Positions 1-10,990 of a DNA stretch of 64,000 nt are shown piece after piece. The DNA comes from Termitomyces sp. T153 (lineage: Eukaryota > Basidiomycota > Agaricomycetes > Agaricales > Lyophyllaceae), in the NCBI GenBank assembly GCA_018296165.2, contig JACKQL020000057.1:248001-312000 (forward strand), written 5' to 3'. The notes under the pieces are model-generated. The model was given only the letters and a program-made list of their open reading frames with translations. It ran no database searches and was not told the origin of the DNA. The position numbers and the translations under genes are program-made. How positions within the stretch are numbered: position 1 is the first letter of the stretch; the number at the start of each line of letters is the position of its first letter.

Positions 1-203
1 ATTTTCCAGGCAGATTCATCAACTCGACATAATTGAAGTACAAGACAACTCAACGAATATTTTTCCTTTTGTCCTGATCAGTGATTCCTGAACTCGACGC
101 GTCAGTCACATGACCTAACACGGCTCGTTTCTCTATAGCCTTGCTCAACTGGCTTCTATCCTTCTTTGGTTTGTTGGTCATATGTTGGCTCAGAAAAGCA
201 CAA

Positions 204-260
204 ATGTCGTTGGCTGAACTTACAAGAAACTGTTTCCAAAGTGGTATATCCTCTTCCAAA
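204..260 (+). other. Start-deciding first exon of Med5
   Basis: A 57-bp first exon, ATG to AAA, with donor GTTAGT at 261 and acceptor ATAG at 311-314. It joins FQSGISSSK to WLELCKLF. The competing minus-strand frame over 50-259 is a shadow. No other gene is visible in bases 1-203. Confidence 0.65.
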
Positions 261-3200
261 GTTAGTAACTCTGTTATTTGTCAACGTACAGCTATTGATT
301 TAGCTGATAAATAGTGGCTAGAGCTGTGTAAACTATTCATCTCAAGACAAGAATTATCTCGGTCTCGAGAGGTGACAGAAGTAGACCTGAGTAGTGCGTG
401 GTTTTGTATATGGGAATACCAGAGGCTTGTACTGATTTCGGGCGTCTATATGCCACAGATTCGGTCCTCGTGCTCTGCCGGTTTTATCCCGGGGACCCAG
501 ATCTTCAGGGATACTTGGAACATGCAATACACGATGGTTCACTTTCGATTGCTACTTTCGTGGCAACATTGTTGCAGGCTGCTCGATCATCTGAACTACA
601 CTCTCCGGCCACTCTTGACATGCTTTGTCGTGTTGCATTGGATGCCCATTACTCTTCTGGAGTGTCACCCATTGGTTCCGTGGTTGGCTATAACGAGTCC
701 ACAATCACTGTATTAGGCATTGTACAGGACGCTCTCGCCTTGTTACGGACAACTCACTCCCTTCCACTCTCACATTTCCATCAATTAACAGCATCTGCAT
801 CCGAACTTGTAATACTCCTGCTTTCATGTGCATCTGATTTCTCACAAATTCCTACTGCTCAAGCCATGGTATATTTTGCTGATGCCAACGACCTCCTACA
901 AAATTTTCAGCTTGCGCCAGATGTTCAACGAGTACTAGAAACATTTGTGCTCTCTCTAAGTCTTCTCATTGGTGACGACGTGAAGGTGGCAAGAGAAGCA
1001 CAAATGTTGCATCCCATCCCGTTGGCTCTAGGCAAAGGAAGCTTACATGGTTCCGGTTCAGAAACAGACATCGTTACATTCAGCCTATTCTTGCATCATC
1101 TTGTACGTCCTTGAGGAATACCGACTTTGTTCTCCTGACGATGATCCAGGTTTTCTATAGAGCTCACGATTTTGGTGTGGGTGACAATCAAAGTTCAATC
1201 GCCGTACTCGTGGCATTATTCAGATGGACTGCTTGGTCACCTGTAGTGTTCTACACACAACTGTTCCTTTCGGCCTTTACATGCCTCAGTCAGAGTGCTT
1301 CCAAGGCATTGATATGGAAAGCGTTTGTCGTTGGTCGCGTAAGTCCTCGCCTCGCCATTCTTTGATGTCTTCACCACCTGAGTTGAGTGATGCAGCTTCC
1401 TCGATTGATACTCATGTTTGAAGCTGTTGTTAACGCAGAAGGAATCACAAGTATTGATTGGGTAAGTAGGTTTCTCCAGAAACATATAAAAGTATAGCGG
1501 ATTATGAGTGACTTCTAGAAACGTGCTCTTCAAGCTGCCCTCCAGACTAACTTTAGGCAAGCTGAACTCATTTCTCATTGCGATCATGCCATCTCGTTGG
1601 CCAGGAAAGCCAATACATCACAGGACGACGAACTGTAGGTGGATATTTTGGCGAAACGTCGATTTTCTGGCTGACTTGAAAATAGACTCCGATCCTTTTC
1701 TCGAGACCTTCTTCAAACGCTGGTTCAATTGGACCAGATTTCCATGACCTTTGCAATCAGCGTCGACTCTTTCATTTCGAACGATGAATTACTGCGTCTT
1801 CAGACGGAAGCGCAGGACTCTGGTGTCGACCTGGAAGTAAGTGTCGTGTTTTTTTTTCGGTTTCATCTAAGATATCACGGCTATTGATAGGTATATCTTG
1901 AATCGAAGTTCAGTCCAGACATTAACGTTGATGAACTATCATCTTGGATAGATCGTGTTGTGAACGACGATATGTGTCACAGTATCTTGTCAGCAGTCAT
2001 TCTTCGTGTACGTTTCATTTGCTTGTGTTGATTGATCACTCGGTTGATAATGATACACCCAAAGCGCTTTACAACGCTTGCGTCGACGTATGATGTCGAT
2101 GCGTTGAGTCATCTTTGCAAAGTGCTCTATACCTACGAAGTTATGCTCGATATCATGACACTACATATAAAAGTTTCCGATCTTATTTTTCGTGCACTAC
2201 TTTTCCTCGATCAATATGATTGCGAGACTGTCGGTACGTCATTTTCGTTGATTTCAAAATGAATCTATGCATTGACATAACTGAATAAGGTGATCCTCAA
2301 ACTGCAGTAAGCCATCTTGGCGATGTCGTTATATTTGTTCAACACACGACAGCGAGGTTTCACGTGCGGTTGTTATTCTTTTATGATTGTCTATCTGGTT
2401 TTGACTTTCTGTAGCTGGAAGGCGAATTGTATACTTCAGAGAACCGAACGCTCTCTTCTACTTTTCTCAAATCTACCGATACAGCCTATGCAAACGATTC
2501 GTTATCTCATGAGGATACCCAGGCCTTTAGTGTTTGGTTTAAGGCATTGTTCGACAGCGGCAGCGAAGGAATAGAAGACAGCATACTTAGGTGTTGTGAC
2601 TATCAATGTCGGGTTTCAATGATGCTCAACGTGAATCTAGATCGACACAACCAAAGGTCCTTCTGAAAATATCCGCAACGCTTTTTCTTCAGGCGATCAC
2701 GTTTCATATGGTGCAGAAAATCGATAAGGACACTTTGACCAACGGAGTTTCTTATTTCATGGGACCTTTATTAAATTGGACACTGGTTGGCATCATCAAA
2801 GCCCTCATAAGAGAAATCATACAGTCAAGACAGTAAGTACGTCTGTTTTCCTAACTGCACTTGCTGACTCAACGAGATCATCATTTCTAGTAATATCACC
2901 ACTCGTATAGAAATCCTTCAAACGCTTCTACTATCACCTTCGTGTCCTCGTCCTGTCCTGCAACTCGTTGCTCCGAGGGTGTGCATCCTTCTTGGCCACA
3001 GAAAAGGCAAAATCAATATATCGGCTCACCCAGGAGTTGATGCTGCTTCTATAAGACGTGTTATTGGGGAGGCACTTGGTGTCCATACTGAAGGTGACTT
3101 GCTTGTGTTAAGATACCCTAGATTTTCTGAGGAACTTGGTAGATGTAACCGAAGCACCACAAGCCTCCATTTCTCATATATCAAAGGAGGATGAAGCAAG

Positions 3201-3738
3201 GCAACTTATTCAGACAGTGTTGAGCATGGCACGAACGGGGAAGGCACCCTCTCTTGACGTCGCGTACTGTATCAAGATCATCCCTCCGACGACTTTTTTA
3301 CAACTTCTGTGGTCAGAGCTGGCTATCTTTTCCAGTGTCGGCGAAATGGAAATCAGCAGACGAGTTGCGACATTTGTTCTCACCATGCCACGGAGCTTTA
3401 GTACTCCACCCCTCCTCCCTATCTTTTTGCATGTCGTCGTGCCCTCGATAATTTTCGCCATGGATCACCAACAAACACACGATCATACGTTGAAAGTGGA
3501 TCTCCTCGTAACTATCATCTCATCAGCTCTCAATGCCGCGTTACACCTTGAGCTTGGAATACGATCGGTGACGGGAGAGCACCAATTTGTCCTTGGTCAA
3601 TCGAGTTCTGGAATGGCTCGGAAACTTGCGTCCAATTTGCGAGTCAGGCGAGATCATACGAGTCGAGCGGTACTCCAGAAGCTGGCATCTTCACAATCAT
3701 TCGCTGCAAACTTCGCAGTATCCATAAATGAAATATAG
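204..3738 (+). CDS. MED5: Mediator complex subunit 5 (Med5/Nut1-like), multi-exon
   Basis: Probable Med5, a tail-module subunit of the Mediator coactivator that links gene-specific activators to RNA polymerase II in the nucleus. The start at 204 opens MSLAELTRNCFQSGIS, which matches my recollection of agaric Med5 N-termini. Exon 1 is 204-260, exon 2 315-371 and exon 3 begins at 425, all with GT-AG borders. Further exons run to the stop at 3738. The product is a helical, repeat-like protein without catalytic motifs. Its C-terminus (SSGMARKLASNLR, then LASSQSFAANFAV) resembles the Med5 C-terminal block. Several middle exons (about 1100-3100) were only roughly placed. The assignment rests on recalled family similarity, so another large helical scaffold is possible. 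It converges on the zinc transporter gene, with about 50 bp between the stops. Confidence 0.7.
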
Positions 3739-3787
3739 ATTATAGTGTCCGTAATAAAAACCCAGTAAAAAGTAACGGACTCAGAAG

Positions 3788-5566
3788 TTATACATCAGCT
3801 GGCGGTGGAGCTTTTACAAGTTTGAGCCACAATAATTTGAATTGATAGAAAATTGATCAGTACTCACGACAACAAGCATTTTCTGTTGGATCGCACGCTT
3901 GATCCGACGGGCAAAGAATCAGACACGATGTTCCACCCTTACACTGCACATTCAACTTCGTAAGGCAACGACGAGAATTGAACAGCTTACCTTCGCTTGC
4001 GCCTGTGTGGACTCGGTGCCTGGACAATGGTATTCTGGCTGGATTGTGCTCGAGTGTATTCCATGATGGTGAAGTGCCTCACGAATCTTGACCGCAATTG
4101 GCATGAAGTCGTGGTTTCGTGAGGTGAGGACATGGACCGAGGCAATGACTTTTGACTCTGAGAGTTGCCAGACGTGTAGCTCGTGCACTGATAACACGCC
4201 ATCAACTTCAAGAATGGACTCGCGGACACCATCAAGGGAAATCGTGGGTGGCACGCCTTGAAGTAATATGAACGATGCGCTCCGAACTTGTCGAAAGGTG
4301 AGGCCAGTGACATCGACACCGAGCTGAGCAGCACATACCTAGAGGCAAAGCACTAGAGAAAATGATGACTGTTATAACAAGACTGATAACGGGGTCAAAA
4401 TAGAATTTGAAGCTCCACTGTGTGAGCCAGATAACGAGGCCAGTGGCGATGACTCCAACATTGCCTAGCGCATCACCCAGGACATGCAAGACGAGAGCAC
4501 GCATATTCATTGACCCATGAGAATGACTGTGGTTGTGGCTATGCCCTGTTTTGGGGCGTGGCTGCAGCAGCGGGGTATACTCCGTCGAAATTGTGGCTGG
4601 AGATAAGTCATCTTCGAGAGCAGGATCTGAAGCACCAGAAGACAGATTTTGATCTAAATTATCGCCAATAGAAGCACGAGGTAGATCAGCGCTGTAGCGA
4701 TGGGCCGTTGGCGATGGAGAACGAGCAAGAGCCATCTCTTGGGCTTGTTGGACTAGGGCAGCACGTGTAGCAACAGGATGACCATAGAGAGAGGAAAACT
4801 CGGACTGTGAGGGAGATATGGAACCGCTGTTCTGAGGTGCAGACTTCACAGGGGAGGAGGTACCGGTGATCGATTCCGGTCGTGATGATGACGCCTTACC
4901 GTGCGAATGATCGTGTGAATGAGCATGTTCTGTACAACCACGATGAGTTTATGATGAACAGAAAGTATGACCAGTGTACCATGGAATAAGAATAGCCCCA
5001 GAAGGTTGGATGCTAGACCCAAGGAGCCGACAACAACGACAAGTTTAGGATTAGATATTTCTAGTATTTATATCAGTCAACTGATGCGAAGCGCTTCCGA
5101 AGCACATGCCTGGAGTGCTGAAAAATCTTTCGATCGCTTCAAGAGATATAGAGAAGCAAAGAGCGAGAAGGAAGACACCATTAATAAGGGCGGCTAAGAT
5201 CTCGGCCCTGTGCCATCCGTAGGAGTACCGCGAGTCAGCGGAGGAAGTCGCAGTGAGCTGATATGACGTAAGCGAGAGAGCAGAAGAATGGCATCACAAG
5301 CACCTTGATGGCATAAAGGGCCACGATGAGGCTCATGACATCGCTAGAAAGGTGTCAGGGGGAAAGGACTGGAGAAAGAGGAGACTGACTTGAGCATATG
5401 GAAGCTGTCCGCAACGAGGGCAAGGGAACCAACAGCATAGCCTGTAGGGAATGAGAATGGCGTTGGGAGTGATGAGGACGGACATACCAACGATAAGCTC
5501 GACGAAGAAAAAGACAACATCAATGGCCAAAAGGAGAGTAATGCGGGCAGAGCGCGACAATGCCAT
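3788..5566 (-). CDS. Zinc/cation diffusion facilitator transporter (ZRC1/COT1 type)
   Basis: CDF-family antiporter expected to move Zn2+ (or Co2+) from cytosol into the vacuole or another organelle in exchange for protons. The N-terminus from 5566 (ARITLLLAIDVVFFFVELIVG) is the first membrane helix. VVVGSLGLASNLLGLFLFHG (about 4965-5030) is the characteristic TM3 segment. It is followed by a His-rich cytosolic loop (EHAHSHDHSHG near 4900, then GHSHNHSHSHGS near 4530). The later helix LHVLGDALGNVGV holds the second His/Asp metal site. The C-terminal domain (VLSVHELHVWQLSES) is the CDF cytoplasmic fold. Two small last exons encode a Cys-rich tail (CKGGTSCLILCPS) ending at 3788. The loop between the His clusters is unusually long and Ser-rich. 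At least six introns are needed; some boundaries near 4300-4370 and 5040-5330 are approximate. Confidence 0.9.
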
Positions 5567-5735
5567 ATGATTGGTGAGGAGAAGGTGATCCGCCAGCTGC
5601 AGGAGCTTCAGAGGTATTAGTCAGCGCCAACTGGGATTTATATTAATTAAATAATTAGATAATAGATATCGGTTAGAACTTGGGTGGCGTCACATCACAC
5701 CTTTCGCGAGCTCGTCTTATCCTACATATTGCCAG

Positions 5736-6513
5736 ATGGAACGTGCCGATCTCGAAACTTATCAGGTTCAGCTCTCCCAGGTCGAGACTGCCCTCGCCGT
5801 TGATCCCGACAACGCCGAGCTCAAATCTCTTGCGAACGAACTCAACGAGCTCATCCAGCTCACGAAGACTGCCCTTGCCCAGGCCGAAGTAGCTTCATCC
5901 TCCAAATCAGATCGCAAGACCGCTTCTTCAACCCCTACACAGTCCTGGACCGCTGGTGACGAGTGCCTCGCTAAGTACTCCGTCGACGGATCTTGGTATC
6001 CTGCCCGCATAACTTTCGTCGGAGGCTCCGCCGAAAACCGCGTCTACAGCATTGTCTTCAAAGGCTACAACACTACTGAGCTTGTCAAGGCTGCTGAAAT
6101 AAAGCTCCTCCCCCCTAATTATGTCAACTCCAACCCACTGACATCGAATAAGCGTAAACTGACCAAGCAGGAGGAGGAGGAGCGGGAGAAGAAGAAGAAG
6201 AAGAATGAAAAGAAGCTTGAGGTCAAGGCGCAAAAGGCAAAGGAGCAGATGCATAAGCAGGCTACATGGCAGAAGTTCGCCAAGAAGTCGGAGAAGAAAG
6301 GTGTACATATTGCAGGGATATCTGGCACCAGCATCTTCAAGACACCCGATAATCCCTTGGGAAGAGGTATGCATCGTTTCAACCTAGCCTACACTATTGT
6401 TCGGCAACTAACTTTGTGCCATCATAGTTGGTGTGACTGGCAGTGGAAAGGGCATGACAGAAGTGGTTCTACCAGGTAAACATAAATTTACACCGAGGGA
6501 GGATGATGCATGA
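5736..6513 (+). CDS. Survival motor neuron-related splicing factor Spf30/SMNDC1
   Basis: Tudor-domain protein required for pre-mRNA splicing. The family bridges the U4/U6.U5 tri-snRNP to the pre-spliceosome by binding dimethylarginines on Sm or related proteins. Two exons, 5736-6366 and 6428-6513 (GT-AG), give 238 aa. Residues 1-50 form a coiled-coil-like helix (ERADLETYQVQLSQVETAL). The Tudor core is about residues 70-128 (AGDECLAKYSVDGSWYPARI ... VFKGYNTTELVKAAEI). A long Lys/Glu helix and a nuclear-type basic stretch follow, and the tail holds GVTGSGKGMTEVV. Length and order match SMNDC1. The conserved family tail is produced only after removal of the 61-bp intron, which supports this model. 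Confidence 0.92.
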
Positions 6514-7227
6514 CAGATAGATATGGTCAGTCTTAGCTCCTAATGATTATATTTTCACTCACAGTTCTATATAGTAGCGCCATGGAACAACCTTTTCCAT
6601 TGTATTTCTAGACACGAGTCGCACTGCAACACGTCCAGCGCAATCGTTCCAAGTTGATGGAATGACATATGTGATGTTTCATTTTCCTCTTATCGATAAC
6701 AAAGCCTCATTTTCTCGTCATCCTATTCTCTGCACCTTGTCAGACACATCATCAACATACTCATACGCACCCAGGGTGCATTGCAATATATCAAGGGATC
6801 CCGTAGTTTTTGGGTCTCGTGCTTCACAGTCGCTAAGTACCACCATGCATTTACCCATGCATCGCAAGCTGATGGCCATTTGGCTGTATCACTTCAAGAG
6901 GTACATTCATTTAAGCTTTCTCTACCCTCGATTTTACTCTTCTGGTGCGCGTGGTCTTGGTCTTTTCTCCTACATTTATACTCTTTGCATGTGCAGTTCT
7001 TCACTACTGGCACTTGCTAGGTAACACGTAGAGAGCCTCATCCGTAAGTAATACGAACGCAAATGAGGGGTCGTCCCTTCTTTCAGGATTCAATGGTATG
7101 ATATTTAGAGATCTTGTCTGTCTGTAGTCCTCGAAAAAGGGAAACGTTGTTTGTATATATTTTGCAAGGCCTTCTCATCTTTTTTATCCCTCTCCTCGTC
7201 CCACACGGTACATAGTCAAAATCAGCA
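6514..7227. other. Intergenic, no supported gene
   Basis: Spacer of 714 bp between the Spf30 and eIF3h genes. Open frames of up to 120 codons occur on the plus strand (6662-7024 and 6781-7020), but they overlap in different frames, have no recognisable domain and lack convincing splice or start context. The last 100 bp before 7228 are pyrimidine-rich (runs of CT), as is common upstream of fungal housekeeping genes. I see no RNA gene or repeat here. Confidence 0.6.
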
Positions 7228-8574
7228 ATGGCTACATCTATGGCTGCGGCCCTTGCGGCCTCCCTTCCAGCGCCTGCAGCTACTCCAGCTCCTGCAGCAC
7301 CTACTTATGAGGCCATCCCGGCATCTATGTCAAAAGTGATCGACATTGAAGCAGAGATCCCATTGACAAGTGTGCAACTGGACGGCATGGTGAGCTTATG
7401 TGGCCTTTCCATGAAAAATACTGTTATTAATATCGGTTGTGTTAAGGTGGTTACGAAGATCTTGAAACACACTATAGAATCGCCGTCGACAACTGCCCAT
7501 GGGCTGCTATTGGGTCTTGACCTAGACGGCACCTTAGAAGTCTCAAATTCATTCCCATTGCCGCATCATGGAAGTGAGGAGGATGACCGGTCGTCAAAGT
7601 CAGTGGGTGAGTAATAAGACGTTGACAAATCTCGATGGAGTACATGTTTATACGCGATTTATGCGGCTGCAGCGCGTTATCAAGCGTCCATGCTGCGTTC
7701 ATTGAAGGAGGTACAGTCGGACGACGGTGTGGTTGGATTCTATCAGGCGACGACACTTGGAGCTTTCTTCAATCAAACTTTGGTGGACACGCAGGCGATT
7801 CACCAGGAGAAACTACGACACGGGGGTATTGTGATTGTTCATGGCAAGTGGGACCCTTTTTTGGGTTGTTCTTCAATGTTAATGAATAGTGTGCGAGTTC
7901 AGACCTCTCACAGACGACACGAGGCAATGCATCTTTCCGTGCATTTCGCCTTACGTCCGCGTTTCTGAGCGCACACAAAAAATCAAACTTTAGCTCAGCA
8001 AGGTATGGAACATGTCATTCAAGAAAGAGTTATTTTAATCTCAAGTATCAGCCTAATTGATCATTCTCTAACCTTTTCTTCGATCCTCGAGGAGGTGCCT
8101 CTGAAAATACGGACGAACCCTTTACTAAGCTCGTTCCTGGATACAATTGCACAGCCGGACGAGACGATACAGGAAATTGGCGGAGGGGTGGAAACGGGCT
8201 CGGCATTGCCGCCATCGTTCGAGACGCTGAACTTTGGTACGGGACTTGCGAAGAACTTGGAGCAGATTGCGGAAGCAATAGACAACTACCGGACAGAGGA
8301 GGGCAACCTTGCGTACATGTCGCGACAGATTGCACGGGAGCGACTGAAGGCGGACACATACATTGCAAAACGGAAGGAAGAGAATGCCGCGCGGGTGGCA
8401 CAGGGCTTGGCGCCGCTGCCGGAGGAGGATGTTGGGCGGCTGTTCAAGATTCCTGCTGAGCCGAGCCGGCTGGAGAGCCTGCTGCTTCTGGGGCAGATTG
8501 ACGGATACGGAAAGAGCCTGGAGGGAAGTGCGAGCAGTGGGCTGGTGAAGATGCACGCAGCCAAGGCAGGATGA
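7228..8574 (+). CDS. eIF3h: Eukaryotic translation initiation factor 3 subunit h (eIF3h)
   Basis: MPN-domain subunit of the eIF3 complex, which organises the 43S pre-initiation complex on the 40S ribosome. After an Ala/Pro-rich start, the MPN domain begins at VQLDGM/VVTKILKHTIES and continues through HGLLLGLDLDGTLEVSNSFPLP and VGFYQATTLGAFFNQTLVDTQ. There is no JAMM zinc signature, as expected for this non-catalytic MPN protein. The C-terminal helical part (LEQIAEAIDNYRTEEGNL, then LLLLGQIDGYGKSLE) is also typical. Exons: 7228-7389, 7447-7606, 7673-7843, 7903-8002 and about 8052-8574. The third intron (7844-7902) starts with GC (GCAAGT) instead of GT; splicing there is required to join IVIVH to DLSQTTRGN. 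The gene is about 50% shorter between MPN and C-terminal helices only if introns are ignored. Confidence 0.92.
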
Positions 8575-8740
8575 GTACTTACTTACACATGTGCATAGCC
8601 CCATATGTTATGACATCTCCATACATATCTCCTGTCAACAGATGTCAACAGCGATCGAAGGAAAAAAGAGCGCGCCGAGTTTTGTTTTGTTGTGTCTCCT
8701 TGCTCTTGCCCTCACTCTCCTTACTCTTCTGTCGTTCATT

Positions 8741-9926
8741 ATGTTGTCTCGCCTTGTCGCCGTCGCCGTCGTCTGCCTCGTCGCCTCTGCGACTGCTCTC
8801 TCTGTGCCCCATCAGATCCATCGTGGCGTCGCCCATCGCGCTGTAGCTCACCGTGCAGCCCACGCTCAACCCACTGCTCTTCGCAGACGCACCGATGGAA
8901 AGCGCTGCAAGGTCCGCGCATCCTCCATAGCCTCGTCTTTGGCTTCCATTCATAGTACTGCCGTCGTGCACGAGGTTTCGACATCTGTCCCATCTCCGGC
9001 CATCACTAAGGCAGACCCCACAACCACCAAAGCTGAGCCCACTACTACCAAGGCAGAGCCTACTACTTCCAAGGTCGAACCTACTTCCAAGGTCGAACCT
9101 ACTTCCAAGGTCGAACCTACTACTCCCAAGGCCGAACCCACCACCTCCAAGGCCGAGCCTACAACCACCTCCAAGGCCGAGCCCACGACCACCCCCAAGG
9201 CCGAGCCTACAACTACCCCCAAGGTCGAACCTATCACTACCCCCAAGGCTGAGCCCACGACCACCCCCAAAACCGAGCCTACAACCACTCCCAAGGCCGA
9301 GCCCACGACCACTCCCAAGGCCGAACCTACTACTACCCCCAAGGTTGAACCTACTACTACCCCAAAGGCCGAACCTACCACCACCAAGGCACCCGCTCCC
9401 ACTCAGGCTCCCGCTTCTAATGCCCCTAGCTTCCTGATCGGCACCCAGACTGGTCAAGGCACCTTCTACTCCAGTTCGTTGTCCTCAACTATTTTTAATC
9501 CCTCGTTGCTAACCTCTTCATCTAGCCGGTCTTGGCGCATGCGGTATCGTTAATAATGATAGTCAGCACATTGCCGCCGTTTCTCACCTTCTCTTTGATG
9601 CATTCCCGTATGTACTTTCCATCTATTTCCATCTTCTGCTCTCACCGATGATCAGCGGTTACGACGGCATCAACCCAAATACCAATCCCATTTGTGGCAA
9701 ACAGGTCACTGCATCCTGTACGTCATGTCATATTCATGGTTGCAATTTTTATCGGTCCTGAATCGTGTCCCTTACTTCAGATCAAGGCAGCTCTGTCGTC
9801 GTTACTATCACCGATCGTTGCGAAGGTTGTGCTATCACTGATCTTGACTTTTCGCCCTCCGCCTTCAATGAGCTTGCTGCCTTTAGTGTCGGCCGCATTT
9901 CTGGTATGACGTGGATATGGAACTAG
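8741..9926 (+). CDS. Secreted RlpA-like (double-psi beta-barrel) protein with Lys-Glu-Pro-Thr repeat stalk, copy 1
   Basis: Secreted protein with three parts. First, a signal peptide (MLSRLVAVAVVCLVASATA), best begun at 8741 because the paralogue at 12231 starts at the equivalent Met. Second, a stalk of about 17 imperfect K[A/V/T]EP-Thr repeats (about 8998-9390), likely O-mannosylated. Third, a double-psi beta-barrel domain of the RlpA/expansin-like family (GTQTGQGTFY ... GACGIVNND ... GYDGINPN ... VVVTITDRCEGC ... DLDFSPSAFNELA). Three introns interrupt the barrel. Fungal members are wall-associated, sometimes plant-interacting, secreted proteins; an enzymatic role here is not shown. A Cys pair (GACGI, CEGC) is kept. 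The gene is half of a tandem duplication with 12231-12946 and ends in the same tail, GRISGMTWIWN. Confidence 0.86.
8995..9395 (+). repeat. In-frame coding minisatellite (K-x-E-P-T-T-T-P)
   Basis: Imperfect tandem repeat of 18-24 bp units within RlpA copy 1. Units read KAEPTTT, KVEPTS, KAEPTTTP, KTEPTTTP and similar. The reading frame is kept through about 17 units. The equivalent place in copy 2 (near 12390-12430) holds only one relic unit (EAEPTTARAPITTK), so the array expanded in copy 1 or collapsed in copy 2. Confidence 0.93.
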
Positions 9927-10274
9927 AAGTTTTGCCATTTCATCAACGTCGTAAATACCCATCCATTACGCTCGAGGCGTTTTCTTTCTGGGAAAGAACT
10001 GGAATGGATCATCGGATTACTTTGTTACTCGTTACATCGCTGTGATTGAGCTGGCTCTCGTCGATTTGTATACTCAGTTCTCTCTATGTAGTGACTGTGG
10101 TACCTTGCAGCTAATTAGTTTATGATCCATAGAAAATTTCACTTATGACAACCCTGTCGCGTTTACTGCGGTTCGGTGTACGTATATCAAGATCCGTGCA
10201 CATCGCAATCATTCCTGTGTGCTGTGATGTTGACATCTATCATGACAGTAGTTATGTACGATACAATATTTTCT
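9927..10274. other. Duplicated 3' flank of RlpA copy 1
   Basis: Noncoding. The first 85 bp or so match the DNA just after RlpA copy 2 (12947-13030) closely, including the segment CTCGAGGCGTTTTCTTTCTG. Similarity then falls off but stays visible (for example CATCGCTRTGA ... GAGCTGGCTC). This is part of the segmental duplication. Confidence 0.75.
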
Positions 10275-10990
10275 CTCATTCTACAGCGAATGTATTATGT
10301 TCCTGCTCTGCTGACTCGACAATTGCAAGACCCACAGCAGTTCGCAATATTCGTCTCCTATTGTAACATATGCATCCGTCGTTCACATAGTACGCTGTTG
10401 TGCCAAGCGTGGAGCTCGTGATGTCCATTTCCAGGGTGATGATCTCTTCCCATACATATGACCCTGTCGGAGCCGATTAGACGTCGACACGTAGTACATT
10501 CTGAAAACCTGCCAGGTACAATTGTTGAGACATTGGCAATTCAAGCAATTCAGCGACACGGCTGTACTTACAACCAGAATTCTGAATAAGAATCCCATTT
10601 TAGTTAGTCTACATAATAGCGATATATAGGAAGATTGCTCGCACCGATTATGGAAACCCAGAGACCTCGGATCCGCTCACGTCGTTGTCAAAATGCATTA
10701 ATCGCTAAAAAGCTATTCCGAAGAAACGGAGTGAACGAGAAGACGACATCTGCATATTACGGGAGGTATGCACTGAGGACCAGCTAGGAGCGATCTCGGT
10801 TGCAATCGTGTGAGTCACTTAAACATCAATTTTGATGATGCATTCAGGAATCACAAAAGAATCACAAAAGCACACCACCTAATACTGGTCTGGACTGGTG
10901 GTGTGGCACGTGCTGAACCGGGGTTAGTATCAGAGGCAACTGAGAGAACTAATACCTACTCTGAAAGACAACAAGGTCAGCTGGAGACTA
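10275..10990 (-). pseudogene. Decayed partial copy of the IPI1 3' end
   Basis: This stretch aligns on the minus strand with the last part of the IPI1 gene at 13222 to about 14090. Matching segments include 10308-10352 against 13260-13305 (CTCGACAATTGCAAGACC and its partner), 10631-10660 against 13672-13700 (AGGAAGATTGCTCGCACC), 10708-10722 against 13798-13812 (AAGCTATTCCGAAG) and 10800-10850 against 13890-13950. The copy lacks start, HEAT-like core and intact frames. One Arg codon CGA of IPI1 is TGA in the copy (complement near 10812-10818). It was evidently copied along with the adjacent RlpA gene and has never been a full gene. Confidence 0.75.

Noticed and set aside
50..259. 69-codon minus-strand frame at the window start
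   Set aside because: It overlaps the probable first exon of Med5 on the plus strand (MSLAELTRN), which is better supported by splicing into the rest of that gene.
5928..6382. Leu- or Phe-rich minus-strand frames opposite Spf30
   Set aside because: They mirror the Lys/Glu-rich coding helix of Spf30, whose plus-strand domains are clear.
8645..9457. 270-codon Gly-rich frame on the minus strand and a 150-codon Val/Gly frame (8950-9402)
   Set aside because: They lie exactly over the coding minisatellite of RlpA copy 1. Repeats of regular period open all frames, and neither has a start context or conserved domain.
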